Below, in pieces: positions 55,376 to 64,000 of a stretch of DNA of 64,000 bases (position 1 is the first letter of the stretch; the number at the start of each line of letters is the position of its first letter). The notes under the pieces were generated by a model. It had not been told where the DNA came from, made no database searches, and saw only the letters and a list, made by a program, of their open reading frames with translations. The DNA is from an uncultured Kordia sp. (lineage in GTDB: Bacteria; Bacteroidota; Bacteroidia; Flavobacteriales; Flavobacteriaceae): NCBI RefSeq assembly GCF_947496985.1, contig NZ_CANMEZ010000004.1:248001-312000 (forward strand). The letters run 5' to 3'. The position numbers and the translations under genes are program-made.

Positions 55376-55987
55376 ATGCCTTTTAAAAAATTACATACTG
55401 ATATAAAAGAGAAGTTAGCAGCTCTCAAAATAATAACACCAACTCCTTTTCAAAGCAAAAGTATTCCGGTAATAAAAAGTGGCGCCAATGTTTATTGCAC
55501 AGCTTTAAAAGGAAGTGGAAAAACAACCACACTAATACTTACTACTTTACAAAAACTAAAATGTGAAGCCGTAGGAGATTCTCCAAGAGCAGTAGTTATT
55601 GTTGAAAATAAAGCAAGAGCATTAGAATTATATGATGCATTTTTGACGTATACAAAGCAGACTTCGTTACGCGTTTATGTTGGATATGAACAGCTTCATG
55701 TTGATATCCAAAAATCAGAAATATTTGAAGGCATTGATATTCTCATTTCTACGCCAATAGCTATGAATAAGCTATTGTTATTAAATGGATTACACATTTC
55801 TCAATTAAAAATTTTCAGTATTGACGATAGTGAGTTTCTAATTCAAAAATCAGCGTATACCGCATTAATGTCTATCACAAATAGCGTTGACAAATGTCAG
55901 TACGTCATATATTCAGAAAAGATGCATCCGATACTAAAACGTTTTGAATCTTACTTCATGGAATATTCTAGAATAGTGACCGCCTAG
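55376..55987 (+). CDS. Single-domain, degenerate DEAD-box helicase-like protein
   Basis: 203 residues comprising only the first RecA domain of a DEAD-box helicase: Q-motif-like PTPFQSKSIPVI, Walker A ALKGSGKTT (K49), and STPIAMNKLL as motif Ib. Motif II reads DDSE (150-153) instead of DEAD, and motif III SAT is missing. There is no second RecA domain, and the stop is followed by non-coding DNA with no helicase remnant, so it is not a simple frameshift. It could bind ATP but is unlikely to unwind RNA. It might be a regulator of the full helicase, or a decayed copy. It has its own promoter. Confidence 0.82.
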   Translation: MPFKKLHTDIKEKLAALKIITPTPFQSKSIPVIKSGANVYCTALKGSGKTTTLILTTLQKLKCEAVGDSPRAVVIVENKARALELYDAFLTYTKQTSLRVYVGYEQLHVDIQKSEIFEGIDILISTPIAMNKLLLLNGLHISQLKIFSIDDSEFLIQKSAYTALMSITNSVDKCQYVIYSEKMHPILKRFESYFMEYSRIVTA

Positions 55988-56056
55988 TATAATGATGTCT
56001 AAATTGCATTATTACTGAAATAAGAAAAAAAAGTAACTTGTATCGTTAATAAAAGT

Positions 56057-57277
56057 TTACGAAACAACTTCACTTTCAAATACCACTTGACTCGCCAGTG
56101 TTTTGTGAACAGGACATTTAGAAGCAATTTCTTTTAAGCGTTGTCTTTGTTCTTCTGAAAGATTTCCAACGAACTTTAATTTTTTTGTAATGAAATCAAG
56201 ACGTGTTGGTTTTTCTAGTTCAATACCTAATTCGGTATTTTTCTTTTTACTATGCGATATGTATACAAATACTTCCTGTAAATCCCAACCTTTACGATCT
56301 GCATACATCTTTAAAGTCATGGTGGTACATGCAGCCAAACCTGCATATAGATATTGATAAGGAGATGGACCAAAGTCATTTCCGCCAACGGAAATTGGTT
56401 CATCTGCAATCATATTGTGGTTTTTTGTTTGAATTTTTGTCGTAAAATTATCTTCAACTAAGTTTAAATGTCCAACTAAGTGTTCTCCTTCCGTATCTAA
56501 CATTTCGTTTTCTTGCTTTGGGAAATAGCGTTCAACCCAAGTTCCAATCATATTTCCGGCATAACGACTGTCTTTTATATCTGTCAATAAATGATCGGCA
56601 TTGTCTAACGATACAAAACTTTTCGGATGATGCGCGTGGTGATACAACTGTTTTGCATTTTCAATTCCAACAATTGTATCAACTGGAGAATGTAAGATTA
56701 GTAGTGGTTTGCGTAATTTTTTTACAATGGCTGGTAAGTCAGTCTTATCAAAATCTGATACAAATTCTTTATTAATTTTAAAAGGTCTGCCTCCAATGTT
56801 TACTTGTACATCCGCATCGTCAGGAAGTTGGTCAGTATCGTGAGAAAATAAATGTTTTACGTGACTTACAGTTGCTGGTGCACCAATAGTAGCCACTGCT
56901 TTAATGTCATCCAATTGTGAAGCTGCTACTAAAACCGCAGCGCCTCCAAGTGAATGTCCAACTAATAAACATGGAGCTTCGTAGTTGTCTTTCATGTATT
57001 GATGTACCGCAATTAAATCTGAAACGTTTCCTGAAAAGTGACTTTCTGAAAACTCACCTTCACTCCTACCCAAACCTGTAAAATCAAAACGTACAACTCC
57101 AAAACCATGAGCTGTAAGCGTATTGCTAATGTTTCTAACTGCTCCTAAAGTACTACTACACGTAAAACAATGTGCGAATATGACATAGTAATTGGGTTTC
57201 TGATTTGCTGGTAATTCTAAGGATGCATTTAGTTTATGACCTTTTGCGTTTTTTATTTGAAGTTTTGTGCTTTTCAT
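56057..57277 (-). CDS. Alpha/beta hydrolase-OsmC fusion protein
   Basis: 406 residues. Residues 1-255 are an alpha/beta hydrolase: oxyanion region AHCFTCSS, nucleophile elbow GHSLGG, acid in HSPVDTIVG, and a His in NADHLLTD. Residues 265-405 are an OsmC/Ohr domain with the two redox Cys in [18 protein letters not shown] and [10 protein letters not shown]. The OsmC part reduces organic hydroperoxides with a dithiol partner; the hydrolase part may release acyl groups or lipid hydroperoxide substrates. The fusion is known in many Bacteroidota and Proteobacteria. It is cytoplasmic, probably monocistronic, 63 nt after the SelO gene on the same strand. Confidence 0.92.
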   Translation of the reverse strand: MKSTKLQIKNAKGHKLNASLELPANQKPNYYVIFAHCFTCSSTLGAVRNISNTLTAHGFGVVRFDFTGLGRSEGEFSESHFSGNVSDLIAVHQYMKDNYEAPCLLVGHSLGGAAVLVAASQLDDIKAVATIGAPATVSHVKHLFSHDTDQLPDDADVQVNIGGRPFKINKEFVSDFDKTDLPAIVKKLRKPLLILHSPVDTIVGIENAKQLYHHAHHPKSFVSLDNADHLLTDIKDSRYAGNMIGTWVERYFPKQENEMLDTEGEHLVGHLNLVEDNFTTKIQTKNHNMIADEPISVGGNDFGPSPYQYLYAGLAACTTMTLKMYADRKGWDLQEVFVYISHSKKKNTELGIELEKPTRLDFITKKLKFVGNLSEEQRQRLKEIASKCPVHKTLASQVVFESEVVS

Positions 57278-57340
57278 TGGTTTATTTTTCAGATTAAAAC
57301 TGATATTGATGAATGCTTAGTCTACTAAATGTAAGAAACA

Positions 57341-58903
57341 TTACGAACTACATGAAAGCATAGAACAACCTACTTTGTTTCGTGCCCATTCAGGACGTTT
57401 TGCATACCATTTTGCATATTCCGGTTGTTCATGATATGGACGTTTTAAGACGGTATATAATTCGTTGATGATTTTATAGTTCCCTTTATTTGCTGCATCA
57501 ATGGCAAGTTGTGACATGTAATTTCGTAAAACAAATTTTGGATTGACTTCATTCATTTTTAATTTTCTCGTTTTGTCTTCGTCTTTTTCTATTTGTAAAC
57601 GTTCTATATATTTAGAGAACCAAATTAGCCAAGTGTCTGTAATTGATTCAGTTATTTCTAAAGGTTTGTAAAACGCTTTGTTTATTTTTTGAAAGGCTTC
57701 TTGTAGAGTATTTGTTTTTTGTACACTTGATAGTTCACGAAAGAAAATTGTTATGTCAGTTTCAGTTAGTTGTAGATTCTGCTCTAGATTTTCAATAAGT
57801 TCTTCTACATCAGAGTTTATTTCGGCTAGACCGAGCTTCTGAGACATCATTTCTACATATTTTTTATCAAAATTTGTTTGATAACTTTCTAAAACATCTT
57901 CTAAAGGTTTTGCCTCTTCTATCAATGGATATAATGCATTTGCCAACTGAACTAAATTCCAAAGCACAACACCAGGTTGATTTCCATATGCATATCGATG
58001 CTGCTGACTATCTGTTGTATTTGGAGTCCAATTTGGATCGTATCCTTCTAACCAACCATAAGGTCCGTAATCAATTGTTAAACCAAGTATTGACATATTA
58101 TCCGTATTCATAACACCATGAACAAAACCAACACGTTGCCAATGAATTACCATTTCTAAAGAAGCGTTTACCACTTTTTGAAAAAACGTAATATATTTTT
58201 CTTTTCCTTCCGAATGAATGTCTTTGTGAAAGTTTCGAATTGTATAATCGGCAAGGTTTTTAAGGTTTTTATGATCTTTTCGAGCTGCTAAGATTTGAAA
58301 ATTCCCAAAACGTACAAAACTTGGTGCTACTCTACAAACTACAGCTCCTTTTTCATAGTCTTGATTGCCATCATATAGCATATCTCGTAAAACTTCGTCA
58401 CCTGTTAATGCTAATGACAGTGAACGTGTTGTAGGTACGCCTAAATAGTGCATAGCTTCACTGCATAAGTGTTCGCGGATGGATGAACGCAATACTGCTA
58501 ATCCATCGGCAGTTCGTGAATATGGTGTTGCGCCTGCACCTTTTAGTTGCAATGCCCAATGTTGTTCGTTTACACGAATTTCGGCTAAATTAATTGCCCT
58601 TCCATCTCCTAGTTGTCCAGCCCAATGTCCAAATTGATGTCCACCATAACACATAGCAAACGGTGCAGTTTTAGGGTAAACAGTTTTTCCAGTAAATACA
58701 TTTAGAAATGCTGATGAATTTGTGTCATATTCTAAACCTAACAATTTAGCAACATCATCCGCTACATGAACAAGTTTTGGGTTAGAAGGAACTCTAGGAG
58801 TTACATATGAATAACAAGCTTCAAAAACTTTACGTCGAGTATTATTTTTATTAGGATCGGCAGGTAATTCTTTATTGAAGGTATCTTTTATATTGAGTTT
58901 CAT
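57341..58903 (-). CDS. selO: SelO (YdiU) protein adenylyltransferase
   Basis: 520 residues from ATG 58903; a TTG three codons upstream extends the frame without need. SelO is a pseudokinase-fold enzyme that transfers AMP from ATP to Ser/Thr/Tyr of proteins and guards against oxidative stress. Signatures seen: FAMCYGGHQFGHWAGQLGDGRA, LQLKGAGATPYSRTADGLAVLRSS, CSEAMHYLGVPTTRSL, HGVMNTDNMSILGLTIDYGP (metal-binding Asp), and a Cys-rich C-terminus GCSMLSCSS in place of the eukaryotic selenocysteine. Slightly longer than the Escherichia coli enzyme. A weak -7-like box (TATCTTTA) lies about 25 nt upstream. It precedes the hydrolase-OsmC gene on the same strand, which fits an oxidative-stress theme. 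Confidence 0.94.
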   Translation of the reverse strand: MKLNIKDTFNKELPADPNKNNTRRKVFEACYSYVTPRVPSNPKLVHVADDVAKLLGLEYDTNSSAFLNVFTGKTVYPKTAPFAMCYGGHQFGHWAGQLGDGRAINLAEIRVNEQHWALQLKGAGATPYSRTADGLAVLRSSIREHLCSEAMHYLGVPTTRSLSLALTGDEVLRDMLYDGNQDYEKGAVVCRVAPSFVRFGNFQILAARKDHKNLKNLADYTIRNFHKDIHSEGKEKYITFFQKVVNASLEMVIHWQRVGFVHGVMNTDNMSILGLTIDYGPYGWLEGYDPNWTPNTTDSQQHRYAYGNQPGVVLWNLVQLANALYPLIEEAKPLEDVLESYQTNFDKKYVEMMSQKLGLAEINSDVEELIENLEQNLQLTETDITIFFRELSSVQKTNTLQEAFQKINKAFYKPLEITESITDTWLIWFSKYIERLQIEKDEDKTRKLKMNEVNPKFVLRNYMSQLAIDAANKGNYKIINELYTVLKRPYHEQPEYAKWYAKRPEWARNKVGCSMLSCSS

Positions 58904-58955
58904 TTTTAGCAATTCTTTTCGAACTGTAAAGATACGACTTAGAATAATAGCGTTT

Positions 58956-59684
58956 TCATTTCAATTTTAATACTTCTTTTACTGAAATAGATTTGTTACG
59001 TTCACAGAAATATCCTTTGTCTAGTTCATATTTTATGTCATAGACTTTATTGTCCATAATTACGAAATGTTTGGGCGAATTCCAGTAGTTGCCTTCTTTG
59101 GGAATAAATTCAACTTTTGCGGTTATAGGAATATTTAGTTTATACATTCCATAGTTTGGACAACCGTAATAAATTCCTTTTTTGTCTGCACCACCACAAA
59201 TGTCTTTAAAAGGTTTAAATGTTTTTGAGTCGGCTTTGTTTATAGGAATCATTAAATGTCCACCTGAATTTACCCACCAAAAATACACGTTGTTTTTAGT
59301 TGTAAAATATCTATCGTTATATTCTTTGTATGATGCTAAATCTATTCGATTTGTAAATTCTTGATAATATTCTACATCAATAAATTTGCCTTCACATTTA
59401 CGATGTGTTTTTGCTTTTTTATAAATTTTATCAGCTCTTTTCACAAAACCATGATCAGTTGCTTCAAAATAATCATCAATTGGATCTATTAATCGTGTTT
59501 CAACTTTGATGGTATCAACTATTCTGTTTCCTAGTGTTATATAATCTTTACTATAGTTACAAAGCTTTTTTTCGACGACAGTTGTAGATTCGGAATCTTT
59601 AGAAACTGGATCTTGCGTTACAGATTTTGATTTTTCACAAGAAATACCAATGAATAGTAGTATGATGAAATATTTATAGTTCAA
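58956..59684 (-). CDS. Lipoprotein with DKNYY-like repeats
   Basis: 242 residues. LLFIGISCEKS is a lipobox. The body holds repeated strands of the DKNYY type (DRYFTTKNNVYFWWVNSG, KADSKTFKPFKDICGGADKKGIYYG, DNKVYDIKYELDKGYFCER), which form a beta-structured, probably surface-exposed domain of unknown function. Four Cys in the mature part could pair. It overlaps the preceding lipoprotein gene by 11 nt on the same strand, so the two are co-translated; together with the 118-residue protein upstream they form a small operon. Confidence 0.82.
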   Translation of the reverse strand: MNYKYFIILLFIGISCEKSKSVTQDPVSKDSESTTVVEKKLCNYSKDYITLGNRIVDTIKVETRLIDPIDDYFEATDHGFVKRADKIYKKAKTHRKCEGKFIDVEYYQEFTNRIDLASYKEYNDRYFTTKNNVYFWWVNSGGHLMIPINKADSKTFKPFKDICGGADKKGIYYGCPNYGMYKLNIPITAKVEFIPKEGNYWNSPKHFVIMDNKVYDIKYELDKGYFCERNKSISVKEVLKLK

Positions 59685-60177
59685 TTGCTGTCTTTTTAAA
59701 TATCATAACGTCTCCTTGATCTGGATCGCCAAAAGTGAAAATTATATCATATGGATATTTTTTATTCATGAGTCCTGCTCCTCTTATTTCAATAGGCAGA
59801 TCCATCAAATGTATTCCCCAATGTTTTAAATTTTCTTTTTCGCCAACATCAATTGCTCCTAAAACAGTAATTTCCCAAGTTCCTTTTTTACTAACCAATT
59901 CTTCATATTTGGGTAAAAATCCTTTAAAATGAGGAATATTTATTACTTCAAACGTTCCGTTTTCTTTTATTATAATGCTTGGTGTTACAATTTCCCCGTT
60001 TTCATCTTGAAATTCTTCTATAGTACTGTTAACAGTTTGTGAGTGAAAACGATACGTTCCAATTAAATCAGCTATTTCAGGTTCAGTAGTTGTAAATCTG
60101 TGCGCATATGGATCGTATTGACAACTTGTGAGTAATATTAAATACAGTAAGATGTATAATGGAGTTCGTTTTTGCAT
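59674..60177 (-). CDS. Small lipoprotein of unknown function
   Basis: 167 residues. LLTSCQYD is a lipobox. The remaining part is beta-rich (LIGTYRFHSQTV, GTFEVINIPHF, KGTWEITVLGAIDVG, PYDIIFTFGDPDQGDVMIFKK), similar in build to lipocalin-like or DUF-type small lipoproteins in which a single barrel binds a small molecule. I do not recognise the family. It lies 15 nt after the preceding gene and its end overlaps the start of the next lipoprotein gene by 11 nt. Confidence 0.82.
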   Translation of the reverse strand: MQKRTPLYILLYLILLTSCQYDPYAHRFTTTEPEIADLIGTYRFHSQTVNSTIEEFQDENGEIVTPSIIIKENGTFEVINIPHFKGFLPKYEELVSKKGTWEITVLGAIDVGEKENLKHWGIHLMDLPIEIRGAGLMNKKYPYDIIFTFGDPDQGDVMIFKKTAIEL

Positions 60178-60192
60178 TTTTTCTTTAGTGTT

Positions 60193-60549
60193 TTATATAA
60201 CATGAGAATATTCCATATTCCAATCTAAATATTTATTATAGATTAGTAACTTCAATTCTTTATACTCATTAGTTTTGGTTGTTTTAAAATCTGTTTTCTC
60301 AAATTTTTTAATGAGTTCAGACATCTCTTTTAGTTGAATCATAGTCAAATGTTCATTCCAAATTAATTCCGTGCCAAATTTTAAGATTCCGTCAATATGA
60401 TTGTTCGTAATTGCTTTATTAAAATTATTCCAATCAGTTACTATTGTTTGTAAGTGTCTTTTCTTTCTAATACCTAACCAATAATAAAATAGTGAAACTA
60501 TTCCTAAAGGTATACAAATTGTCAACGTAATAATTATTCCGTTTCCCAT
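60193..60549 (-). CDS. Small membrane-anchored protein of unknown function
   Basis: 118 residues. One N-terminal membrane helix (IIITLTICIPLGIVSLFYYWLGI) followed by a basic stop (RKKRH) and a helical cytoplasmic part (WNNFNKAITNNHIDGILKFGTELIWN; LKEMSELIKKFEKT). No family recognised. It lies between a GNAT gene (33 nt upstream) and a lipoprotein gene (15 nt downstream), all on the minus strand, so a common transcript is likely. Confidence 0.72.
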   Translation of the reverse strand: MGNGIIITLTICIPLGIVSLFYYWLGIRKKRHLQTIVTDWNNFNKAITNNHIDGILKFGTELIWNEHLTMIQLKEMSELIKKFEKTDFKTTKTNEYKELKLLIYNKYLDWNMEYSHVI

Positions 60550-60582
60550 AGGTAACTTATTTTAGATATTGTTATTTAACTC

Positions 60583-61116
60583 TTATTTCCATTCACTTTT
60601 TAACAAGCCATATACAATATCATCTACCCATTTTCCATTAATAAAGAGGCTTTCTTTAAAATGTGCTTCTTTCCTAAAGTGCAATCGCTCTAAAAGTTGA
60701 ATAGAATTTATATTTTGTGGATCTATTGAAGCAGTTATTCTATGTTTGTTTAATTCTTTAAATAAGTAATCAATTGTAGTTTTCATTGCTTCGGTGGCAA
60801 ATCCTTTTCCTTGGTGTTTTTTACTTAATGTACAGCCCAATTCACATTGAAACCCATCATTACCAATAAAATGAACTCCTAAATCTCCTATTATTAGATT
60901 AGATTTTTTTTCAATGATAACAAATTGAAACCAAGATTCAGGTTGATTAAATTCCGTTGCATTTTTTGCAATAAACGCATCTACTTCATCTAATGATTTT
61001 GGGATAAAACCCTGATATTTATTTGTTTCGGAATCTGACCTATATTTAAATATTTGCTCATTATCGTTAGATTCAATTGGTTTTAATTTAATTCGTTCTG
61101 TTTCTATTCGTATCAT
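60583..61116 (-). CDS. GNAT-family N-acetyltransferase (RimJ/RimL type)
   Basis: 177 residues of the GNAT fold of the RimJ/RimL group: MIRIETERIKLKPIESNDNEQIFKYRSD at the start, acetyl-CoA-binding strand and loop in CTLSKKHQGKGFATEAMKTTIDYLF (Q/R-x-x-G-x-G/A), and the closing motif NINSIQLLERLHFRKEAHF. It transfers an acetyl group to the amino group of a protein N-terminus, a small molecule or an antibiotic; the substrate is unknown. First gene of the four-gene minus-strand group. A perfect 7-bp inverted repeat lies 62 nt upstream. Confidence 0.9.
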   Translation of the reverse strand: MIRIETERIKLKPIESNDNEQIFKYRSDSETNKYQGFIPKSLDEVDAFIAKNATEFNQPESWFQFVIIEKKSNLIIGDLGVHFIGNDGFQCELGCTLSKKHQGKGFATEAMKTTIDYLFKELNKHRITASIDPQNINSIQLLERLHFRKEAHFKESLFINGKWVDDIVYGLLKSEWK

Positions 61117-61177
61117 TAAAGTACAGCATTAGTGTAATAGGAATTCCTGTGTTGTCTAAAACTACAATAATCTTCTC

Positions 61178-61194
61178 CAATGACAAAGTCATTG
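61178..61194. promoter_or_regulatory. Short perfect inverted repeat in the GNAT/truC divergent gap
   Basis: CAATGAC and GTCATTG with a 3-nt loop, between two divergent genes. It may be an operator for either side; no T run follows that would make it a terminator. Confidence 0.3.
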
Positions 61195-61280
61195 AAAAAA
61201 TTAAATACATCATATTTTGAGTTCTTTTCAGATAGAAGCATATTTATCATGAGTTTCCATTTAATTTTTTATCATTGCAT

Positions 61281-61970
61281 ATGGTTTTATACGAAGATGA
61301 TTTTGTGATTGCTGTTGCAAAACCCAATAATATGTTGGTACATCATTCGTTTATGGCACGAAATCAGTCTGAAGAACAGACGTTAGTTGGTTTGCTTCAA
61401 GAAAAGTTTGATAAACAGTTTTTTCCTGTGCATCGATTGGATAGAAAAACATCTGGAATTGTATTATGTGCTAAGGAAAAAAGTTTTGTTTCTGAGTTTC
61501 AAGCATTGTTTATAGCCAATCAGATTCAAAAAGTATATTATGGAATTGTCCGAGGCTTTTCGCCTGAAAATGGCGTTATTGATTCTCCTGTAAAAGGAAG
61601 AGATGCCAACGTACATAAAGTAGCATTAACACATTACGAAACTTTGGCAACTATTACGCTTCCCATTCCTGTAAAACCGTTTCCAACTTCGCGCTATAGC
61701 TTGATAAAATTACTTCCAAAAACTGGTAGAATGCATCAATTACGAGTTCATTTAAACAAAATTAATCATCCATTAATTGGCGATCCAAAATATGGAGATC
61801 GCTTTCATAATCGGATGTTTCAAACTGAGTTTGACATGCATAACTTGTTTTTGCACGCAACTTCACTATTTTTTCAACATCCGTTTACAAAAGAAAAGAT
61901 TGTTATCAATTGTCCATTTCCAATTGATTGGAAAAATATTGCTGCGCGTTTTGAATGGAGTTTGGTATAA
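61281..61970 (+). CDS. truC: tRNA pseudouridine(65) synthase TruC
   Basis: 229 residues from ATG 61281; a TTG two codons upstream is less likely. RluA-family pseudouridine synthase with the catalytic Asp in HRLDRKTSG, KPNNMLVHHS at the start, PKTGRMHQLRVHL and HPLIGDPKYGD. The run AVTHYETLATITLP with PTSRYSL-LLPKTGR follows TruC of Escherichia coli closely. It isomerises U65 of certain tRNAs to pseudouridine. Cytoplasmic. It is probably transcribed alone; the S41 protease gene lies 102 nt further on. Confidence 0.9.
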   Translation: MVLYEDDFVIAVAKPNNMLVHHSFMARNQSEEQTLVGLLQEKFDKQFFPVHRLDRKTSGIVLCAKEKSFVSEFQALFIANQIQKVYYGIVRGFSPENGVIDSPVKGRDANVHKVALTHYETLATITLPIPVKPFPTSRYSLIKLLPKTGRMHQLRVHLNKINHPLIGDPKYGDRFHNRMFQTEFDMHNLFLHATSLFFQHPFTKEKIVINCPFPIDWKNIAARFEWSLV

Positions 61971-61982
61971 AAACTCATTTTA

Positions 61983-62012
61983 GAAGTTAATAAAAGCATT
62001 TCAGAAGTTAAG
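61983..62012 (+). promoter_or_regulatory. LytTR-type direct repeat before the S41 gene
   Basis: GAAGTTAAT (61983-61991) and GAAGTTAAG (62004-62012) are separated by 12 bp. The known LytTR consensus is two repeats of [TA][AC][CA]GTTN[AG][TG] with a 12-13-bp spacer; both arms match at 8 of 9 positions. It lies 60 nt before the ATG of the protease gene. Confidence 0.6.
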
Positions 62013-62072
62013 TGCGTTGTATGTTTCTAAGCTACGTTTTTTTCGTAAGAAAATAATAAAAACTCTTTTCTT

Positions 62073-63317
62073 ATGTATCGTAAACAAGTGTGTTTTCCTC
62101 CTATTTACAGAAAATCAATTCTTTCCGTTAGTATCATACTTTTTTGTGTGAATTTCTGTTTTTCACAAAAGCAATTGACTAAAAAAGAGAAGCTTACCGA
62201 TTTTGAGTATCTATATCAAGAGTTAAAAGCATCGTATCCGTATTTTGGAATTAATAAAAGAGCGTATAAAACTGATTGGTTGGCAAAGAAATCTGAATAT
62301 ATAGAAGCTATCAAAAAGACGAAGGATGACAAAGCGTTTTTTAATGTTTTTAATGATATTATGAACGATTTGCATAATGGTCATACAGATGCGTACCCTA
62401 CTATAATTTACAGCTATTTCTATGATGCTTATAAACAAGCAGTAGCGCAACATCCTATATATGAATCACATGTAAAAGAATTGGAGAAAACAGATTCTAT
62501 ACGATCTAAATATTGGGAAGACATTAATCATGAACTTTTTTTTTCAGATACAAATGTTGAAAATACAGCAGTTGAAAGCACGAACAATACATATGAAAAT
62601 ATAGACATTACTTTTATTGATTCATTAAAAACGGCTAGTATTCATGTAAAATCGTTTAGTTATGACTATTTGGATCAAGATGCTGATACATTAAAATACT
62701 TTTTTAACAAAGCGCAAGCATATGAAAATATAATTATTGACATTCAAGGAAATGATGGCGGAAGTACAGAATATTGGATTCAAAACATGCTTCCACACTT
62801 AATTAATGATACAATTAGCACGCCTGTAGTGTATGCATTTAAGAATTCAGATCGACTGCGTAAGTTTAAACCAAATTATTTTGAAAACATGATTACTTAC
62901 GATGAAATTGGTTTACCTAATACACCTGAAGAGTTGAAAAATGGAAGTTATTTATTTAGACGTGACGATATGACGATAGTTCCTTCTGAAGATAGTCAAA
63001 AATATTTAGGAAAGGTATATTTATTAGTTGATAATGTTGTGTTTTCTAGTTCGGAAACGTTGGCTTTTTTTTGTAAATCTACAAAGTTTGCAACAGTTGT
63101 TGGTGAAAAAACAAGTGGTGATGGCGTTGGAACAGATCCTTTATTATTAACACTTCCAAATAGTGGTATTGTGATACGTTTTACTGGGGAAATGGGATTA
63201 AACCCAGACGGAAGCGCCAATGATGAAACCAAAACGATTCCAGATATTTCTATAGAAGCTACAGATATGAAGGAAAGGCGAAAAAAACTTCTAAGTCATA
63301 TTCAACATAAAAAATAA
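62073..63317 (+). CDS. Exported S41-family peptidase
   Basis: 414 residues. A signal peptide ends in FCVNFCFSQKQ. An N-terminal helical region DFEYLYQELKASYPYFGINK is typical of S41 proteins without PDZ. The protease core has IIDIQGNDGGSTEYWIQNML, then DNVVFSSSETLAFFCKSTKFATVVGEKTSGDGVGTDPLLLTLPNSG, with the nucleophile in the SSSE segment. Family members cleave unfolded or small peptides. It lies behind a LytTR-like direct repeat, suggesting control by one of the three LytTR regulators of the window. No T9SS domain is seen, so it is periplasmic or surface-bound. Confidence 0.9.
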   Translation: MYRKQVCFPPIYRKSILSVSIILFCVNFCFSQKQLTKKEKLTDFEYLYQELKASYPYFGINKRAYKTDWLAKKSEYIEAIKKTKDDKAFFNVFNDIMNDLHNGHTDAYPTIIYSYFYDAYKQAVAQHPIYESHVKELEKTDSIRSKYWEDINHELFFSDTNVENTAVESTNNTYENIDITFIDSLKTASIHVKSFSYDYLDQDADTLKYFFNKAQAYENIIIDIQGNDGGSTEYWIQNMLPHLINDTISTPVVYAFKNSDRLRKFKPNYFENMITYDEIGLPNTPEELKNGSYLFRRDDMTIVPSEDSQKYLGKVYLLVDNVVFSSSETLAFFCKSTKFATVVGEKTSGDGVGTDPLLLTLPNSGIVIRFTGEMGLNPDGSANDETKTIPDISIEATDMKERRKKLLSHIQHKK

Positions 63318-63431
63318 ACGAATTGCTTCCGTGTGCTATTGTTCATTCCGTAATGATTTAGAAAAATAGGATATAATCAAAACTAAATTATTTAATGTCT
63401 GTTTAAATCTTTAATTTTACAGTCAAACAAA

Positions 63432-64000
63432 ATGTTCATGGCAGTAGTTTCCTCTTTAGGTTTAATTTTTATTACGTGTATTGTTATTTGGAGAGCGTGT
63501 GATGGCTTCGAAATGGCGTCTGATTATTTAGGCAGAAACATGAAAGAAGGAATTAAAGGAGCTACTATAAACGCTATTGGAAGTAGTTTACCTGAATTAT
63601 TCACGACACTTTTTTTCTTATTTGTTTTAAAAGATAAAGATGGTTTTTCTGGCGGAATTGGAACGACGGCTGGAAGTGCCGTATTTAATGCTATGATTAT
63701 TCCTGCAGTTGTAATAATGGCTGTGATAGGAAAAGGAATTGTTGACCGAATTGATGTTTCTAAGAAAGTGATAAAGCGTGATGGAATTTCACTTATTTTG
63801 TGTGAAATAGTACTAATTCTTTTAATTACAGGAACAGAGTTACATTGGTATCATGGTTTGGTATTAATGCTTTTATATGTGGTATATATTACATACATGC
63901 TAACAAGTCAAGGTTCTGGAGAAGTTGACAATGATTACGAAGCTGAAGCGGATGGAGGAAATAGAATGGTAGCGTTTTGTAAAGGCGATTTTGCAACCAC
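63432..64000 (+). CDS. Na+/Ca2+ exchanger family protein, N-terminal part (partial)
   Basis: The frame from ATG 63432 is open to the right edge, so the gene is cut. Membrane helices begin at once (VVSSLGLIFITCIVIW), followed by the alpha-1 repeat of the cation/Ca2+ exchanger family, GATINAIGSSLPELFTTLFFLF, with the conserved GSS-PE signature, and GTTAGSAVFNAMIIPAVV. Then come two more helices (ISLILCEIVLILLI, YHGLVLMLLYVVYITYML) and an acidic loop (SGEVDNDYEAEADGG) that usually separates the two halves. It exchanges Na+ (or K+) for Ca2+ across the inner membrane. A second ATG at 63438 is possible. Confidence 0.88.
   Translation, partial: MFMAVVSSLGLIFITCIVIWRACDGFEMASDYLGRNMKEGIKGATINAIGSSLPELFTTLFFLFVLKDKDGFSGGIGTTAGSAVFNAMIIPAVVIMAVIGKGIVDRIDVSKKVIKRDGISLILCEIVLILLITGTELHWYHGLVLMLLYVVYITYMLTSQGSGEVDNDYEAEADGGNRMVAFCKGDFAT

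Noticed and set aside
56203-56445. 80-residue plus-strand frame in the hydrolase-OsmC gene
   Set aside because: Antisense of the OsmC domain, without any start or composition support.
1-64000. tRNA and rRNA genes
   Set aside because: I looked for GC-richer cloverleaf-like stretches and TTC(A/G)A(A/G)TCC T-arm signatures by eye and found none that hold up; a tRNAscan run would settle it.

Overview
The window looks like a chromosome segment of a marine Flavobacteriaceae bacterium (Bacteroidota); a Kordia-like organism is my guess, not a demonstrated assignment. The reasons are the low GC content, -7 promoter boxes of the TAnnTTTG type, a type IX secretion C-terminal sorting domain, DUF4494, LytS/LytTR two-component pairs and many exported hydrolases. 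I see no rRNA, tRNA, CRISPR array or intact insertion sequence.

Layout. 1-2.6 kb: the end of a lipid-binding-like protein and a 7TM sensor kinase. 2.7-8.9 kb: a same-strand cluster of SPFH protein, NAD-kinase-like protein, unknown protein and TPR-CHAT protease. 9-16.4 kb: DJ-1/PfpI protein, membrane AraC regulator, DUF4494, DEAD-box helicase and a first LytTR/LytS pair. 16.6-20.6 kb: two exported serine hydrolases, the first lacking its catalytic Ser and Lys, and a beta-propeller lipoprotein. 20.7-25.6 kb: a MarR regulator and an RND exporter, LolA-like and DUF1302-like efflux set, with matching palindromic operators before marR and before the exporter. 25.8-41.3 kb: a VCBS-like repeat protein, two more LytS/LytTR pairs, an M20 hydrolase, two S41 proteases, an esterase/beta-lactamase fusion and an M18 aminopeptidase.

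41.4-50.7 kb is the accessory region and the most interesting part. It reads as two consecutive cassettes built on the same scaffold: non-coding block A, cargo genes, a small coiled-coil gene on the minus strand, a divergent 73-aa HTH regulator, short block C, and a roughly 0.5-kb non-coding block B. The cargo differs: cassette 1 carries an XRE-ImmA/IrrE protease operon behind a perfect 24-bp palindrome, and cassette 2 carries a 955-aa HD plus GHKL-ATPase protein. The two HTH proteins keep an identical C-terminal part but differ in the DNA-binding half, and they sit behind different inverted repeats. This resembles a modular defence or conflict locus; that function is inferred.

50.9-64 kb is housekeeping and secreted functions: Bcr/CflA efflux, a T9SS-exported vanadium haloperoxidase-type enzyme, an outer-membrane barrel protein, a one-domain degenerate DEAD helicase, a hydrolase-OsmC fusion, SelO, small lipoproteins, GNAT, TruC, an S41 protease preceded by LytTR-like direct repeats, and the start of a Na+/Ca2+ exchanger cut by the window edge.
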